DNA of 64,000 nucleotides, from NCBI GenBank assembly GCA_031547885.1, contig JAVBRO010000038.1, positions 10,940 to 74,939 of the forward strand, in the 5' to 3' direction. Positions 51,577 through 61,603 of the stretch are shown piece after piece. Positions within the stretch are counted from its first letter, which is position 1; each line of letters begins with the position of its first letter. A model generated the notes under the pieces. It saw only the letters and a program-made list of their open reading frames with translations. It had not been told where the DNA came from and did no database searches. Source of the DNA: UBA940 sp031547885 (lineage in GTDB: Bacteria > Bacteroidota > Bacteroidia > Bacteroidales > Rikenellaceae). The translations under genes were made by a program, and so were the position numbers.

Positions 51577-52812
51577 ATGAAGAATTTAATGTTTGCGGCG
51601 ATGATAATGTCCGCGTTGAGTGCGGCATCGTGTGGGGATAATAAAGAAACCGCCTTTATTGAAGAGAATGCCGCATTTGCCGCCGGGCAGACGGAGTTGC
51701 TGCTCGCCGCCGCAGGCGAACCCACAGGGAAAAACTATCCGAGGATGATGGATGCCGAAGGAAACCTGGTCACGACCAACATGTACGACTGGACTTCGGG
51801 CTTCTTCGCCGGTTCGCTGTGGTACCTCTATGAACTGACCGGTGACGACACATGGAAAGAGCGCGCCCGGAAATGGACGGCCTCGCTCGAACCGCTTAAA
51901 ACATTTACCCGCCACCACGACCTCGGTTTCATGATCAACTGCAGCTATGGCAACGGCTACAGGTTGACCTCCGATCCCACCTACGAAGAGATCCTGATTG
52001 GGAGCGCCGGCTCGCTGTCGACGAGGTTCAGCGAAAAGACCGGCGTCATAAAGTCGTGGGAGTACCGCAAAAACTGGAACGACACGATTGAGTGGTTCTA
52101 CCCGGTGATAATCGACAACCTGATGAACCTCGAACTGCTGACCACTGCGGCGAATCTGTCGGGCAACCCGCATTTTACAGCGATCGCGGAGACGCATGCC
52201 GACACGACCCTGAAGAACCATTTCAGGCCCGATTTCTCCACCTACCATGTGGTGAACTACGATCCTGAAACAGGTGCGGTGACGGACCGGGGTACGAACC
52301 AGGGATACAGCGACAGTTCCGCCTGGTCGCGGGGTCAGGCATGGGCGATATATGGATACACGATGATGTACCGGGAGACCGGAAAGCCCGAATATCTTGA
52401 TGCGGCGGTCCGTGCGGCGGATTTCTATCTGTCGAAACTGCCGGAAGATATGGTCCCGCTGTGGGATTTCAACGTCGGCGAGGATGGATACGAGCCGCAG
52501 CCGAAATCATATGCTTTTGAATTTCGTGAAAAACTGAAGGACGTTTCTGCGGCCGCGATAGTGTGTTCCGCCCTGTTCGAGCTGGGGGCTTACAGGCAGG
52601 ATAAGGGATACACCGGATCGGCCGTTGAGATGCTCCGTTCGCTCTCGTCGCCCGAATACAGGGCCGAGCCGGGGACCAACGGCGGTTTCCTGCTGAAACA
52701 CTGCGTGGGCAGCATTCCCCACAAAGCCGAGATCGACGTGCCGCTGGTGTATGCCGACTATTATTACCTCGAAGCGCTGGTACGGTACAAAACAATGATA
52801 TCGAAGAAATAA
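51577..52812 (+). CDS. GH88 unsaturated glucuronyl/galacturonyl hydrolase-like lipoprotein
   Basis: A 411-residue (alpha/alpha)6-barrel lipoprotein with lipobox SAASCGD. GH88 landmarks are MYDWTSGFFAGSLWYLYELTGDD and RHHDLGFMINCSYGNGY, supplying the two Asp of the active site, then DSSAWSRGQAWAIYGYTMMYRET. The family removes unsaturated uronic acid left by polysaccharide lyases, which fits the beta-helix protein being a lyase. The ATG at 51577 begins the signal peptide. Confidence 0.92.
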   Translation: MKNLMFAAMIMSALSAASCGDNKETAFIEENAAFAAGQTELLLAAAGEPTGKNYPRMMDAEGNLVTTNMYDWTSGFFAGSLWYLYELTGDDTWKERARKWTASLEPLKTFTRHHDLGFMINCSYGNGYRLTSDPTYEEILIGSAGSLSTRFSEKTGVIKSWEYRKNWNDTIEWFYPVIIDNLMNLELLTTAANLSGNPHFTAIAETHADTTLKNHFRPDFSTYHVVNYDPETGAVTDRGTNQGYSDSSAWSRGQAWAIYGYTMMYRETGKPEYLDAAVRAADFYLSKLPEDMVPLWDFNVGEDGYEPQPKSYAFEFREKLKDVSAAAIVCSALFELGAYRQDKGYTGSAVEMLRSLSSPEYRAEPGTNGGFLLKHCVGSIPHKAEIDVPLVYADYYYLEALVRYKTMISKK

Positions 52813-52821
52813 ATCCCGGAC

Positions 52822-55623
52822 ATGAAAAAAATAATTCCCGCCGTACTGCCGCTCTGCTCTCTTTTTCTGCTGGGCGCCGGGACGGACGACGATCCCCGCA
52901 TACCCAAAGATAAAGAGCTGGTAAAGTACAGGCTGCCCGCGAACAAAATGTACCGCGACGGCTGGATAGACTTCAATAAGAACGGCCGGATGGACGTGTA
53001 CGAAGACCCCTCGGCACCGATCGACGAGCGCATCGAGGACCTGCTGTCGCAGATGACGGTGGACGAAAAGACCTGCCAGATGGTGACGCTTTACGGTTAC
53101 CAGCGGGTTCTGGATGACGACCTTCCCACGCCCGAATGGAAGAACAAACTGTGGAAAGACGGCGTCGGGGCGATAGACGAACACCTGAACGGGTTCAAAC
53201 AGTGGGGCCTGCCGCCTTCGGACAATCCGTTCGTGTGGCCGGCGTCGAGGCATGCGTGGGCCCTGAACGAAGTCCAGCGTTTCTTTATCGAAGAGACGCG
53301 GCTGGGAATTCCGGTCGACTTCACCAACGAAGGCATCCGGGGCGTGGAAAGCTACATAGCGACGAATTTTCCGACCCAGTTGGGGCTGGGGCACACCTGG
53401 AACCGCGATCTGATAAGACAGGTCGGCTATATCACCGGCCGCGAAGGACGCCTCTTGGGATACACCAACATATACGCCCCGATACTGGATGTCGGGCGCG
53501 ACCAGCGCTGGGGACGCTACGAAGAGGTCTACGGCGAAAGCCCATACCTTGTCGCCGAACTGGGCGTCGCGATGGTCGAGGGGATGCAGAAGGACTTTCA
53601 GGTCGCATCGACGGCGAAACATTTCGTCGCATACAGCAACAATAAGGGCGGGCGCGAAGGTCTGGCGCGCGTGGACCCGCAGATGTCGCCCCGCGAGGTC
53701 GAGAACATACACATCTATCCGTGGCGCAGGGTCATCAGGGAGACCGGACTGCTGGGGGCAATGAGTTCTTACAACGATTACGACGGTTTTCCCGTGCAGG
53801 GCAGCCGTTACTGGCTCACGACGCGCCTGAGAGACGATCTCGGGTTCCGCGGCTACGTCGTTTCCGACAGCGATGCCGTCGAATATCTCCATTCGAAGCA
53901 CGGGACGTCGCCGGATATGAAAGAATCGGTGCGCCAGTCGGTCGAAGCGGGGCTGAATGTCCGCTGCACGTTCCGTTCGCCCGATTCATACGTCCTGCCG
54001 CTGCGCGAACTCGTGGATGAGGGGAGCATATCGATGGAAACGATCGACGACCGCGTGCGAGACATCCTCCGCGTGAAATTCATGGTGGGGCTGTTCGATG
54101 CTCCCTATCAGACCGATCTGAAAGCTGCCGACGCAGAGGTCAACAGCGCGGCGAACCAGCAAGTGGCTTTACAGGCTTCGCGCGAATCGATCGTGCTGTT
54201 GAAAAACGAGAACAACACCCTGCCGCTGTCGAAAGAGAAGATAAAAACCATCAGCGTGTGCGGACCCAATGCCGCCGATGCCTCTTATGCGCTCACCCAT
54301 TACGGCCCGCTGGCGGTAGATGTTAAGTCGGTACTCGACGGCATCAGGGAGAAGACGGCCGGAACGACGGAAGTGCTCTATACGAAAGGGTGCGACCTGG
54401 TGGATGCGGCGTGGCCCGAATCCGAGATACTGCCGGCTCCGCTGACGGACGAAGAAGAGGCGGAAATTGCAAAAGCTGTGGAGAATGCCGCGAAGAGCGA
54501 CGTCTGCATCGTAGTCCTGGGCGAGAACAACCGCACCTGCGGCGAGAACCGTTCGCGTTCGAGCCTCGATCTGCCGGGACGCCAGACGGATCTGCTTCAA
54601 GCAGTCCATGCAACGGGTACGCCCGTGGTGCTGGTCGTGATAAGCGGCCGCCCGAACTCGATCAACTGGGCGGATAAATACGTTCCGGCCATATTGGAGA
54701 CGTGGTATCCCGGTTCTGAGGGCGGTACGGCCATCGCCGACGTGATATTCGGCGACTACAACCCGGGCGGAAAACTCACCGTGACGTTCCCGAAGAGCGT
54801 CGGGCAGATACCGTTCAATTTTCCCGCAAAACCCGGTTCCCAGGTCGACGGCGGCCGTACCCCCGGTCCCGCTGGGAATATGAGCCGCGTGAACGGCCCG
54901 CTCTATCCGTTCGGATACGGACTGAGCTACACCATGTTCGAATACTCGGACCTGCACGTGTCGCCGGCGGTGATAACGCCGGGGCAGAGTGTCACGGTCG
55001 GTTTCACGGTGACCAACACAGGCGGCCGTGAGGGAGACGAGGTCGTCCAGCTCTACCTGCGCGACGTAGTAAGTTCGGTCACCACCTACGAAAAGAGGCT
55101 GTGCGGATTCGACCGCATCCACCTGGAGCCGGGCGAGAGCCGCGAAGTGCGCTTCACGATCGGAGCGGAAGAGATGCAGCTCCTGAACGAAGATTGGAAA
55201 TGGGTCGTCGAACCGGGCGATTTCCGTGTAATGGCGGGGGCTTCCTCTGCCGATATCCGCCTGACGGATAAATTCACGGTCGCTTCCGAAGGTACGGCAG
55301 AGGCTGAGGAGTATGGACAAGATACCCGTTCCGGCGAGTGGACCGGTGCGAAAGGAGATTTCCTGACGCTGCCGATGGAAGGCCCGGCGACAGTGGGCGA
55401 AGTGTCGGTCGCATGGTCGCGGCTCGGGGATGAACCCGTGGCGTTCGAGATACAGGCTTCGGGCGGCGGCGGGCAGTTCCTCACAGTTTTTTCGGGAGAA
55501 GCCGCCGGCGGAAATACAAGGCGCTACTCCTTCGAACCGGTTTTCGCGAGCGATGTCCGCGTACTTATAACATCAGGAAAGGCTTCGATATCTGGCGTCC
55601 GGATGTATGAAAAAAATAAATAG
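52822..55623 (+). CDS. Glycoside hydrolase family 3 enzyme
   Basis: A 933-residue exported GH3 enzyme. N-terminal barrel with LLSQMTVDEKTCQM, STAKHFVAYSNNKGG and nucleophile D349 in GYVVSDSDAVEYL; the alpha/beta sandwich has SRESIVLLKNENNTLPL; a fibronectin-like domain (FTVTNTGGREGDEVVQLYL) follows. The last 130 residues resemble a discoidin/F5-8-type module. Likely a beta-glucosidase, beta-xylosidase or similar exo-enzyme; specificity unknown. It starts 9 bases after the GH88 gene. Confidence 0.94.
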   Translation: MKKIIPAVLPLCSLFLLGAGTDDDPRIPKDKELVKYRLPANKMYRDGWIDFNKNGRMDVYEDPSAPIDERIEDLLSQMTVDEKTCQMVTLYGYQRVLDDDLPTPEWKNKLWKDGVGAIDEHLNGFKQWGLPPSDNPFVWPASRHAWALNEVQRFFIEETRLGIPVDFTNEGIRGVESYIATNFPTQLGLGHTWNRDLIRQVGYITGREGRLLGYTNIYAPILDVGRDQRWGRYEEVYGESPYLVAELGVAMVEGMQKDFQVASTAKHFVAYSNNKGGREGLARVDPQMSPREVENIHIYPWRRVIRETGLLGAMSSYNDYDGFPVQGSRYWLTTRLRDDLGFRGYVVSDSDAVEYLHSKHGTSPDMKESVRQSVEAGLNVRCTFRSPDSYVLPLRELVDEGSISMETIDDRVRDILRVKFMVGLFDAPYQTDLKAADAEVNSAANQQVALQASRESIVLLKNENNTLPLSKEKIKTISVCGPNAADASYALTHYGPLAVDVKSVLDGIREKTAGTTEVLYTKGCDLVDAAWPESEILPAPLTDEEEAEIAKAVENAAKSDVCIVVLGENNRTCGENRSRSSLDLPGRQTDLLQAVHATGTPVVLVVISGRPNSINWADKYVPAILETWYPGSEGGTAIADVIFGDYNPGGKLTVTFPKSVGQIPFNFPAKPGSQVDGGRTPGPAGNMSRVNGPLYPFGYGLSYTMFEYSDLHVSPAVITPGQSVTVGFTVTNTGGREGDEVVQLYLRDVVSSVTTYEKRLCGFDRIHLEPGESREVRFTIGAEEMQLLNEDWKWVVEPGDFRVMAGASSADIRLTDKFTVASEGTAEAEEYGQDTRSGEWTGAKGDFLTLPMEGPATVGEVSVAWSRLGDEPVAFEIQASGGGGQFLTVFSGEAAGGNTRRYSFEPVFASDVRVLITSGKASISGVRMYEKNK

Positions 55624-55644
55624 AAAACACATACTACAGGACAG

Positions 55645-55678
55645 GGAGCCGCGATAAAAGATCGCGGCTCCTTTTTTT
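55645..55678 (+). terminator. Intrinsic terminator after the GH3 gene
   Basis: GGAGCCGCGAT (55645-55655) and ATCGCGGCTCC (55661-55671) form an 11-bp stem followed by seven T. It separates the main PUL transcript from the GH92 gene. Confidence 0.92.
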
Positions 55679-55752
55679 GGGCGTATTTCAAAATATTTCA
55701 TACCTTTACAGAACCCTTGACCCGGTAAAAAACACAACGTATTACAAAAATT

Positions 55753-58035
55753 ATGAAAAAGATCATCACCGGGCTTATGGGCCTCATTCTGGCAGGATGC
55801 GGATGCAATACAGGCACACGCACAGCCGCCGATCCGGTCGACTATGTCAGCATTCTTGTCGGCACGCAATCGAAGTACGAACTTTCGACAGGCAACACCT
55901 ATCCCGCCGTGGCTATGCCGTGGGGGATGAATTTCTGGACCCCGCAGACTGGCAATATGGGCAACGGGTGGACCTATGTCTACACCGCCGACAAGATCCG
56001 CGGCTTCAAGCAGACCCACCAGCCCAGCCCCTGGATGAACGACTACGGGCAGTTCTCGATTATGCCCGCTACCGGCTTGCAGCAGTACGACGAAGATACC
56101 CGCGCGAGCTGGTTCTCGCATAAGGCCGAGGTGGCGAAACCATACTATTACAGCGTCTATCTGGCCGACCACGACGTGACGGCAGAGATGGCCCCGACTG
56201 AAAGGGCGTGCTTTTTTCGTTTCGGTTTCCCGAAGAGCGACGATTCGTCGGTTATCGTAGACGCCTTCGACCGCGGCTCGTACGTCAAAGTGATACCGGC
56301 GGAGAACAAGGTCGTGGGATACACCACGCGCAACAGCGGCGGCGTTCCCGATAATTTCAGGAACTGGTTCGTGATAGAGTTCGACAAACCGTTCGCATCG
56401 CATTCGGTCTGTCTCGACAGGGCGGTTCTCGAGGGTGCCGATCTTGCCGACGGCAACCATGCGATGGCAGTGGTGCGTTTCAACACGGCGCGGGGCGAAC
56501 AGGTTCATGCGCGCGTCGCTTCGTCGTTTATCAGCCTGGAACAGGCCGGACTGAACCTGCGCGAACTGGCCGGCTCTTTCGACGAGACGGCTGAAAAGGG
56601 CCGTGCGCGCTGGAACGAGGTGCTGGGCCGCATCGAGGTCGAGGACGACAGCATAGACAACCTGCGCACGTTCTACTCGTGCCTCTACCGCAGCGTGCTC
56701 TTCCCGCGCGATTTTTCGGAGATCGACGCCGCCGGCAACCGCGTGCATTACAGCCCCTACAACGGCGAGGTGCTTCCGGGAGAAATGTTTACCGACACGG
56801 GATTTTGGGATACATTCCGATCCCTCTTCCCGCTGCTGAACCTCGTTTATCCTGATATGAGCGCCAGGATGCAGGAAGGGCTCGTTAATACATACCTCGA
56901 AAGTGGATTCCTGCCCGAATGGGCCACTCCGGGACACCGCGACTGCATGGTCGGCAACAACTCCGCTTCGGTGGTGGCCGATGCGTGGGCCAAAGGCATC
57001 CGCGACCACGATATCGAAAAACTTTGGGAGGCGGTTCTCCACGACGCCAATGCGGTGCATCCGGCGGTAGGTTCCACAGGCCGCCTGGGCTGGCAATACT
57101 ACAACGAACTCGGTTACATCCCCAACAATGTGAGGCTGGGACAGAGCGGCGCGCGCACTCTGGAATACGCCTACGACGACTGGTGCATCTACACGTTAGG
57201 GAAAGCGCTCGGCAGGCCCGAGAGCGAGATTTCCGTCTACGCCGAACGCGCGATGAACTACCGCAACCTCTACAATCCCGAACACAGGCTCATGACAGGC
57301 CGCGACGACAAGGGCGTGTTCGATCCGGAATTCGTTTCGACCGACTGGAGCAATACTTTCTGTGAAGGCAACAGTTGGCACTGGAGTTTCTGTGTCTTCC
57401 ACGATCCGGCCGGACTCATCGAACTGATGGGCGGTCCGGCTGGATTCAACCAGATGATGGATTCGGTCTTCCTCGTTCCCGGAAAACAGGGGATGAGCAG
57501 CCGCGGCATGATCCATGAGATGCGCGAGATGCAGGTGATGAACATGGGCCAGTACGCCCACGGCAACCAGCCCATCCAGCACATGGTATATATGTACAAC
57601 TGGGGCGGCGAGCCGTGGAAGGCACAGTACTGGAGCCGCGAAGTGATGGACAAACTCTACAATGCGGCCCCCGACGGCTACTGCGGCGACGAGGACAACG
57701 GACAGACCTCGGCGTGGTACGTCTTCTCGGCGATGGGCTTCTATCCTGTCTGCCCCGGCTCGGACGAATATATCCTCGGATCACCGCTGTTCAAGAAAAT
57801 GACGCTGAATCTTCCCGGCGGGAAGCGGACCGTCATTTCCGCCCCGGACAACGCCCCCGGAAGCCGCTACATCGGTTCGATGACGGTGGACGGCCGGAAC
57901 TGGACGAAGAATTACCTGACCCACGAAGTCCTCTCGGACGGCGGTACGATAAAGTATTCGATGTCTGAAGAGCCGAACAAGGACAGGGGCGTCGCAAAAG
58001 AGGACGCGCCATATTCGTTCTCCGACGCAAAATAA
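55753..58035 (+). CDS. GH92 alpha-mannosidase-like lipoprotein
   Basis: A 760-residue GH92 protein with lipobox LAGCGC. The N-terminal beta-sandwich includes NTYPAVAMPWGMNFWTPQTG and GFKQTHQPSPWMNDYG; the (alpha/alpha)6 part has YIPNNVRLGQSGARTLEYAYDDW, NQPIQHMVYMYNW and GYCGDEDNGQTSAWYVFSAMG, classic GH92 motifs. The family cleaves terminal alpha-mannose with calcium. It is set apart from the PUL operon by a terminator, so may be an independently expressed member. Confidence 0.94.
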   Translation: MKKIITGLMGLILAGCGCNTGTRTAADPVDYVSILVGTQSKYELSTGNTYPAVAMPWGMNFWTPQTGNMGNGWTYVYTADKIRGFKQTHQPSPWMNDYGQFSIMPATGLQQYDEDTRASWFSHKAEVAKPYYYSVYLADHDVTAEMAPTERACFFRFGFPKSDDSSVIVDAFDRGSYVKVIPAENKVVGYTTRNSGGVPDNFRNWFVIEFDKPFASHSVCLDRAVLEGADLADGNHAMAVVRFNTARGEQVHARVASSFISLEQAGLNLRELAGSFDETAEKGRARWNEVLGRIEVEDDSIDNLRTFYSCLYRSVLFPRDFSEIDAAGNRVHYSPYNGEVLPGEMFTDTGFWDTFRSLFPLLNLVYPDMSARMQEGLVNTYLESGFLPEWATPGHRDCMVGNNSASVVADAWAKGIRDHDIEKLWEAVLHDANAVHPAVGSTGRLGWQYYNELGYIPNNVRLGQSGARTLEYAYDDWCIYTLGKALGRPESEISVYAERAMNYRNLYNPEHRLMTGRDDKGVFDPEFVSTDWSNTFCEGNSWHWSFCVFHDPAGLIELMGGPAGFNQMMDSVFLVPGKQGMSSRGMIHEMREMQVMNMGQYAHGNQPIQHMVYMYNWGGEPWKAQYWSREVMDKLYNAAPDGYCGDEDNGQTSAWYVFSAMGFYPVCPGSDEYILGSPLFKKMTLNLPGGKRTVISAPDNAPGSRYIGSMTVDGRNWTKNYLTHEVLSDGGTIKYSMSEEPNKDRGVAKEDAPYSFSDAK

Positions 58036-58040
58036 TCACA

Positions 58041-58074
58041 AGGGCCGCAGTTTTTTACTGCGGCTCTTTTCTTT
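58041..58074 (+). terminator. Terminator after the GH92 gene
   Basis: GCCGCAG and CTGCGGC arms around a short T-rich loop, followed by TCTTTTCTTTT; 6 bases past the GH92 stop. Confidence 0.85.
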
Positions 58075-58106
58075 TGCAGTTTCCGGATTTTTATCGGAAA
58101 TTATCT

Positions 58107-58114
58107 TAATTTTG
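58107..58114 (+). promoter_or_regulatory. -7 box of the cobalamin-uptake operon
   Basis: TAATTTTG matches TAnnTTTG, just ahead of the cobalamin riboswitch. Confidence 0.55.
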
Positions 58115-58124
58115 TCTGCGATTC

Positions 58125-58300
58125 GGTTTCAGAGTCCGGGCCTGCGTGTGCCGGCGGAATTAAAAGGGAATGCCGTGGGAAGCGGCAGCAGTACCCGTTG
58201 CTGTAAGTTCCTGCTCCTTTCGAGGGGTAAAAAAGTTTTAACAATCTGTGCCACTGTCCCGATGGGATGGGAAGGCGTTAAAACCGGAACGAGCCAGAAG
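58125..58300 (+). promoter_or_regulatory. Cobalamin (B12) riboswitch
   Basis: Conserved pieces occur in order: AAAAGGGAA (58162-58170), GCAGCAGTACCCGTTGCTGT, GCCACTGTCCCGATGGGATG with GGGAAGGCG, and GAGCCAGAAGACCTGCC near 58291-58307, the B12-box region. The aptamer ends about 15-20 bases before the downstream ATG, so ligand binding probably controls translation start. It governs the btuG-btuB pair. Confidence 0.92.
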
Positions 58301-58319
58301 ACCTGCCTGATCTGTGTTA

Positions 58320-59414
58320 ATGGGTTTAATCAACTGCGGGATTCAGGTGAGAAATCGGACGAAAATCATATCCGGCTGTATTTTGTTTTTTGTGCTCGCG
58401 ACGCTCGCGGGATGCATGAAGTACGTCCCTGCGGGAGGCGAGGAGTTTGACACGGGCCTCGACGGCATGTCGGTGACCGGCCTCGGGCTTATCATCGCCA
58501 ACGAGGGTAACTTTATGTACGGGAACGCCTCGCTTTCCTGGTACGATCCGGTGTCGCGAAAGGTCGAGAACGAAGTTTTCGCCCGCGCCAACGGAATGAA
58601 CCTGGGCGACGTGGCGCAGTCGATGACGCTCCGCGACGGGACCGTGTGGATAGTCGTGAACAATTCCGGGGTGATATATGCTGTGGATCCGGCCTCGTTC
58701 CGCGAGAAAGGACGGATCACGGGATTCACCTCGCCGCGCTGCATCCATTTTCTGAACGACGATAAAGCCTATGTCACCCAGCTTTGGGACTCCCGCATAT
58801 TTATCGTAAACCCACGCACACGTTCCGTCACCGGCCATATCGAGATAGGGAGCAGCTCCACCGAGCAGATGGTGCAATACGATAAATACGTTTTCGCCGC
58901 CTGCTGGTCGAACGGTAACCGCATCCTTGTGATCGACACGGAGACCGACGAGGTCTGCAACGAGATAGAGGTCGGCCGCCAGCCCTCTTCGATGGTCATC
59001 GATAAATACGACAAGATTTGGGTAATGACCGACGGCGGTTATGCGGGCGATGAAACACCGGCGCTGTGGCGCATCGACGCCCGGACACAGAGCGTGGAAA
59101 AGCGGTTCGCGCTGGAAGAGGGCGGCATTGCGTCGGACCTGCAGTTGGACGGCGGCGGAGAAACCCTCTACTACATCGATAAGTCCGTCTGGCGGATGCC
59201 GGTGACAGCCGAAAGCATCCCCGCCGAGCCGTTCCTGGAGTACAACGGCACTATCTACTACTCGCTCACCATCGATCCGGCCGGTGGCGAGGTCTACGTG
59301 GCCGATGCCATAGACTACGTGCAGCCGGGCCGCATATACCGTTTTTCTGTGTCCGGGGAACTGCTGGATACTTTCACCGTCGGGATAACCCCCGGCTCTT
59401 TCTGCTGGCTGTGA
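58320..59414 (+). CDS. btuG: BtuG-like beta-propeller lipoprotein for B12 capture
   Basis: A 364-residue lipoprotein with lipobox ATLAGC (about residue 32) and a YncE/DUF5074-type propeller: repeats such as NNSGVIYAVDPASFREKGRIT, HFLNDDKAYVTQLWDSRIFIV and DKYDKIWVMTDGG. Under a cobalamin riboswitch and overlapping btuB by 4 bases, it matches BtuG, the surface protein that captures B12 with very high affinity for BtuB in Bacteroides. The start is the first ATG after the riboswitch; a GTG at 58314 is possible. Confidence 0.82.
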   Translation: MGLINCGIQVRNRTKIISGCILFFVLATLAGCMKYVPAGGEEFDTGLDGMSVTGLGLIIANEGNFMYGNASLSWYDPVSRKVENEVFARANGMNLGDVAQSMTLRDGTVWIVVNNSGVIYAVDPASFREKGRITGFTSPRCIHFLNDDKAYVTQLWDSRIFIVNPRTRSVTGHIEIGSSSTEQMVQYDKYVFAACWSNGNRILVIDTETDEVCNEIEVGRQPSSMVIDKYDKIWVMTDGGYAGDETPALWRIDARTQSVEKRFALEEGGIASDLQLDGGGETLYYIDKSVWRMPVTAESIPAEPFLEYNGTIYYSLTIDPAGGEVYVADAIDYVQPGRIYRFSVSGELLDTFTVGITPGSFCWL

Positions 59415-61519
59415 TGAGGCGGATGATGAAAATAGTGCCGACCCTGTTCTCGCTGCTTTTGTGCGCGGCGCCGGGCTACGGGAAAAATCCGGACGGAAAC
59501 CCGCCCGCGGCATATCCCGACATTGCCGACACGGTCGGAGGGCGTCTGCTGCTGAGGCCGATCGAGATATTCGCCGAACGCCCCATGAAGAAGATCGGGA
59601 CGCAGGAAACCGATATTCCCGCGAGGGTACTCCACGACAATATAGCTTCGCAGATGTCCGACGCGCTGAAATTCGGCACCTCGGTATATGTTAAAGAGTA
59701 CGGCCGCGCGACTCTTTCGACGGTGGCTTTCCGGGGGACTTCGGCGTCGCACACGCAGGTCGCCTGGAACGGCATGAAGATCAGTTCGCCGATGCTCGGG
59801 ATGGTCGATTTTTCGATGATACCTTCCTATTTTATAGATAACGCTTCGCTGCTTCACGGCACTTCGTCGGTGAACCTGACGGGCGGGGGACTCGGCGGAG
59901 CGGTGGTGATGTCGACCAAACCCGCAGATATCCGGGGTTTCGGACTGCAATACGTTCAGGGCGTGGGAATGTACCGAACATTCGACGAGTTCCTGCGGCT
60001 GAACTACGGCGGCGGGCGCTGGCAGGCGTCCACGCGCGTATTTTACTCATCCTCGCGCAACGATTTCAAATACCGCAACTACCGGAAAAAGGAGAACGTT
60101 TACGACGGCGATTACAACATCGTGGATTCGTATTATCCGGTCGAGCGGAACAGGTCGGGATATTTCAACGACTTCCACGTCATGCAGGATGCCTGGTACA
60201 ATGCAGGAAAAGCGGGACGGGTAGGGCTTTCTGCGTGGTATCTCGATTCGAAGCGCGGGGTACCGATGCTCAGCGTCGACCAGAGAGAGAGTTCGGACTA
60301 TCTGAACGAGCAGCGCGAGCGTACTTTCCGCGGGGTCGTGTCGTGGGAGATGGCCCGCAGCAGCTACAAGATCGGGGCGAGGGCAGGCTACATCCACACG
60401 GCCCTGAAATACGATTATTCGCGCGATCTTGGCAACGGGACATGGGCGGATATGGTCCGTTCGCGGAGCTATGTGAATACGGTGTACGGATCGGCCGAGG
60501 GCGAATATCATGTCGGAAAGAAACTGCTGCTGACAGCCGCTCTCTCCGTTCAGCAGCACTTTGTAAGGAGCGAGGACCGGAGCGTCGTTACTGAAGACGG
60601 CCGGACAGAGACGGCTGGTTACGACCAGGCACGCATCGAACTTTCCGGCGCGGTCTCTGCGAAGTGGCGGCCCGTGGATCGTCTGGGGTTTTCGTTCGTG
60701 CTGCGCGAAGAGATGTTCGGCGCGGAGTGGACGCCCGTGATCCCCGCCTTTTTTGCCGAATACGTTCTCTCCCGCCGCGGGAACGTCATGCTCAAGGGGT
60801 CCGTGTCGCGTAATTTTCGCTTCCCGACTCTCAACGACCTCTATTTCATGCCGGGAGGAAATCCAGGACTGCGGAAAGAACAGGGGTTTACATACGACTT
60901 CGGCGCGGAGTTCACCGTTGGCCGTGAGGGACGCTACACGCTGCACGGCGAGGCCGCATGGTTCGACTCGCGCATCGACGACTGGATTGCGTGGCTGCCC
61001 ACGTTCAAGGGTTTCTGGACCCCGGTAAATATCAAAGAGGTCCACGCCTACGGTGTCGAGCTGAAAGGGGCGCTGGACGTGATGCTCGCACGAGACTGGT
61101 ACCTGAACCTGAACGGCACTTTCTCGTGGACGCCTTCGATCAACCTCGGCGACCCTGTGAACTGGGCGGACGAAGCGATAGGGAAACAGCTGGTTTATAT
61201 CCCTGAATTTTCCTCGGCGCTGGCCGGCCGGCTGACTTTCCGCACCTGGAGTTTCGACTACAAATGGTGTTATTACAGCGAGCGCTTCACCACCTCGAGC
61301 AACACCACAGCCACGAAGATCGGGCGCGTGATGCCCTATTTCATGAACGATGTGTCGCTCGAAAAGCAATTCGCATTCAGTTGGGCCGATCTGTCGGTAA
61401 AATGCGCGGTGAAGAACCTCTTCGACGAGGAGTACGAGAGCGTGCTGTCGCGCCCGATGCCGGGCATAAACTTCGAAGTTTTTATCGGCATCACACCCCG
61501 GTGGGGCGGGAAAAAATAG
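59411..61519 (+). CDS. btuB: TonB-dependent cobalamin receptor BtuB
   Basis: A 702-residue receptor with signal peptide, then the plug (SVYVKEYGRATLSTVAFRGT; SVNLTGGGLGGAVVMSTKP) and a barrel through EVFIGITPRWGGKK. Plug features and the riboswitch context identify it as the Bacteroidetes BtuB type. It is translationally coupled to the BtuG-like gene. Probably ends its operon; the next gene is 84 bases on. Confidence 0.9.
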   Translation: MMRRMMKIVPTLFSLLLCAAPGYGKNPDGNPPAAYPDIADTVGGRLLLRPIEIFAERPMKKIGTQETDIPARVLHDNIASQMSDALKFGTSVYVKEYGRATLSTVAFRGTSASHTQVAWNGMKISSPMLGMVDFSMIPSYFIDNASLLHGTSSVNLTGGGLGGAVVMSTKPADIRGFGLQYVQGVGMYRTFDEFLRLNYGGGRWQASTRVFYSSSRNDFKYRNYRKKENVYDGDYNIVDSYYPVERNRSGYFNDFHVMQDAWYNAGKAGRVGLSAWYLDSKRGVPMLSVDQRESSDYLNEQRERTFRGVVSWEMARSSYKIGARAGYIHTALKYDYSRDLGNGTWADMVRSRSYVNTVYGSAEGEYHVGKKLLLTAALSVQQHFVRSEDRSVVTEDGRTETAGYDQARIELSGAVSAKWRPVDRLGFSFVLREEMFGAEWTPVIPAFFAEYVLSRRGNVMLKGSVSRNFRFPTLNDLYFMPGGNPGLRKEQGFTYDFGAEFTVGREGRYTLHGEAAWFDSRIDDWIAWLPTFKGFWTPVNIKEVHAYGVELKGALDVMLARDWYLNLNGTFSWTPSINLGDPVNWADEAIGKQLVYIPEFSSALAGRLTFRTWSFDYKWCYYSERFTTSSNTTATKIGRVMPYFMNDVSLEKQFAFSWADLSVKCAVKNLFDEEYESVLSRPMPGINFEVFIGITPRWGGKK

Positions 61520-61603
61520 GGCGGAACGCCGCCGGCGAGGGGCGGAACGGTTGGGCACGGGAATTGCAGAAACAGTCCATAGACAAACACAAACAAAACT
61601 CTT

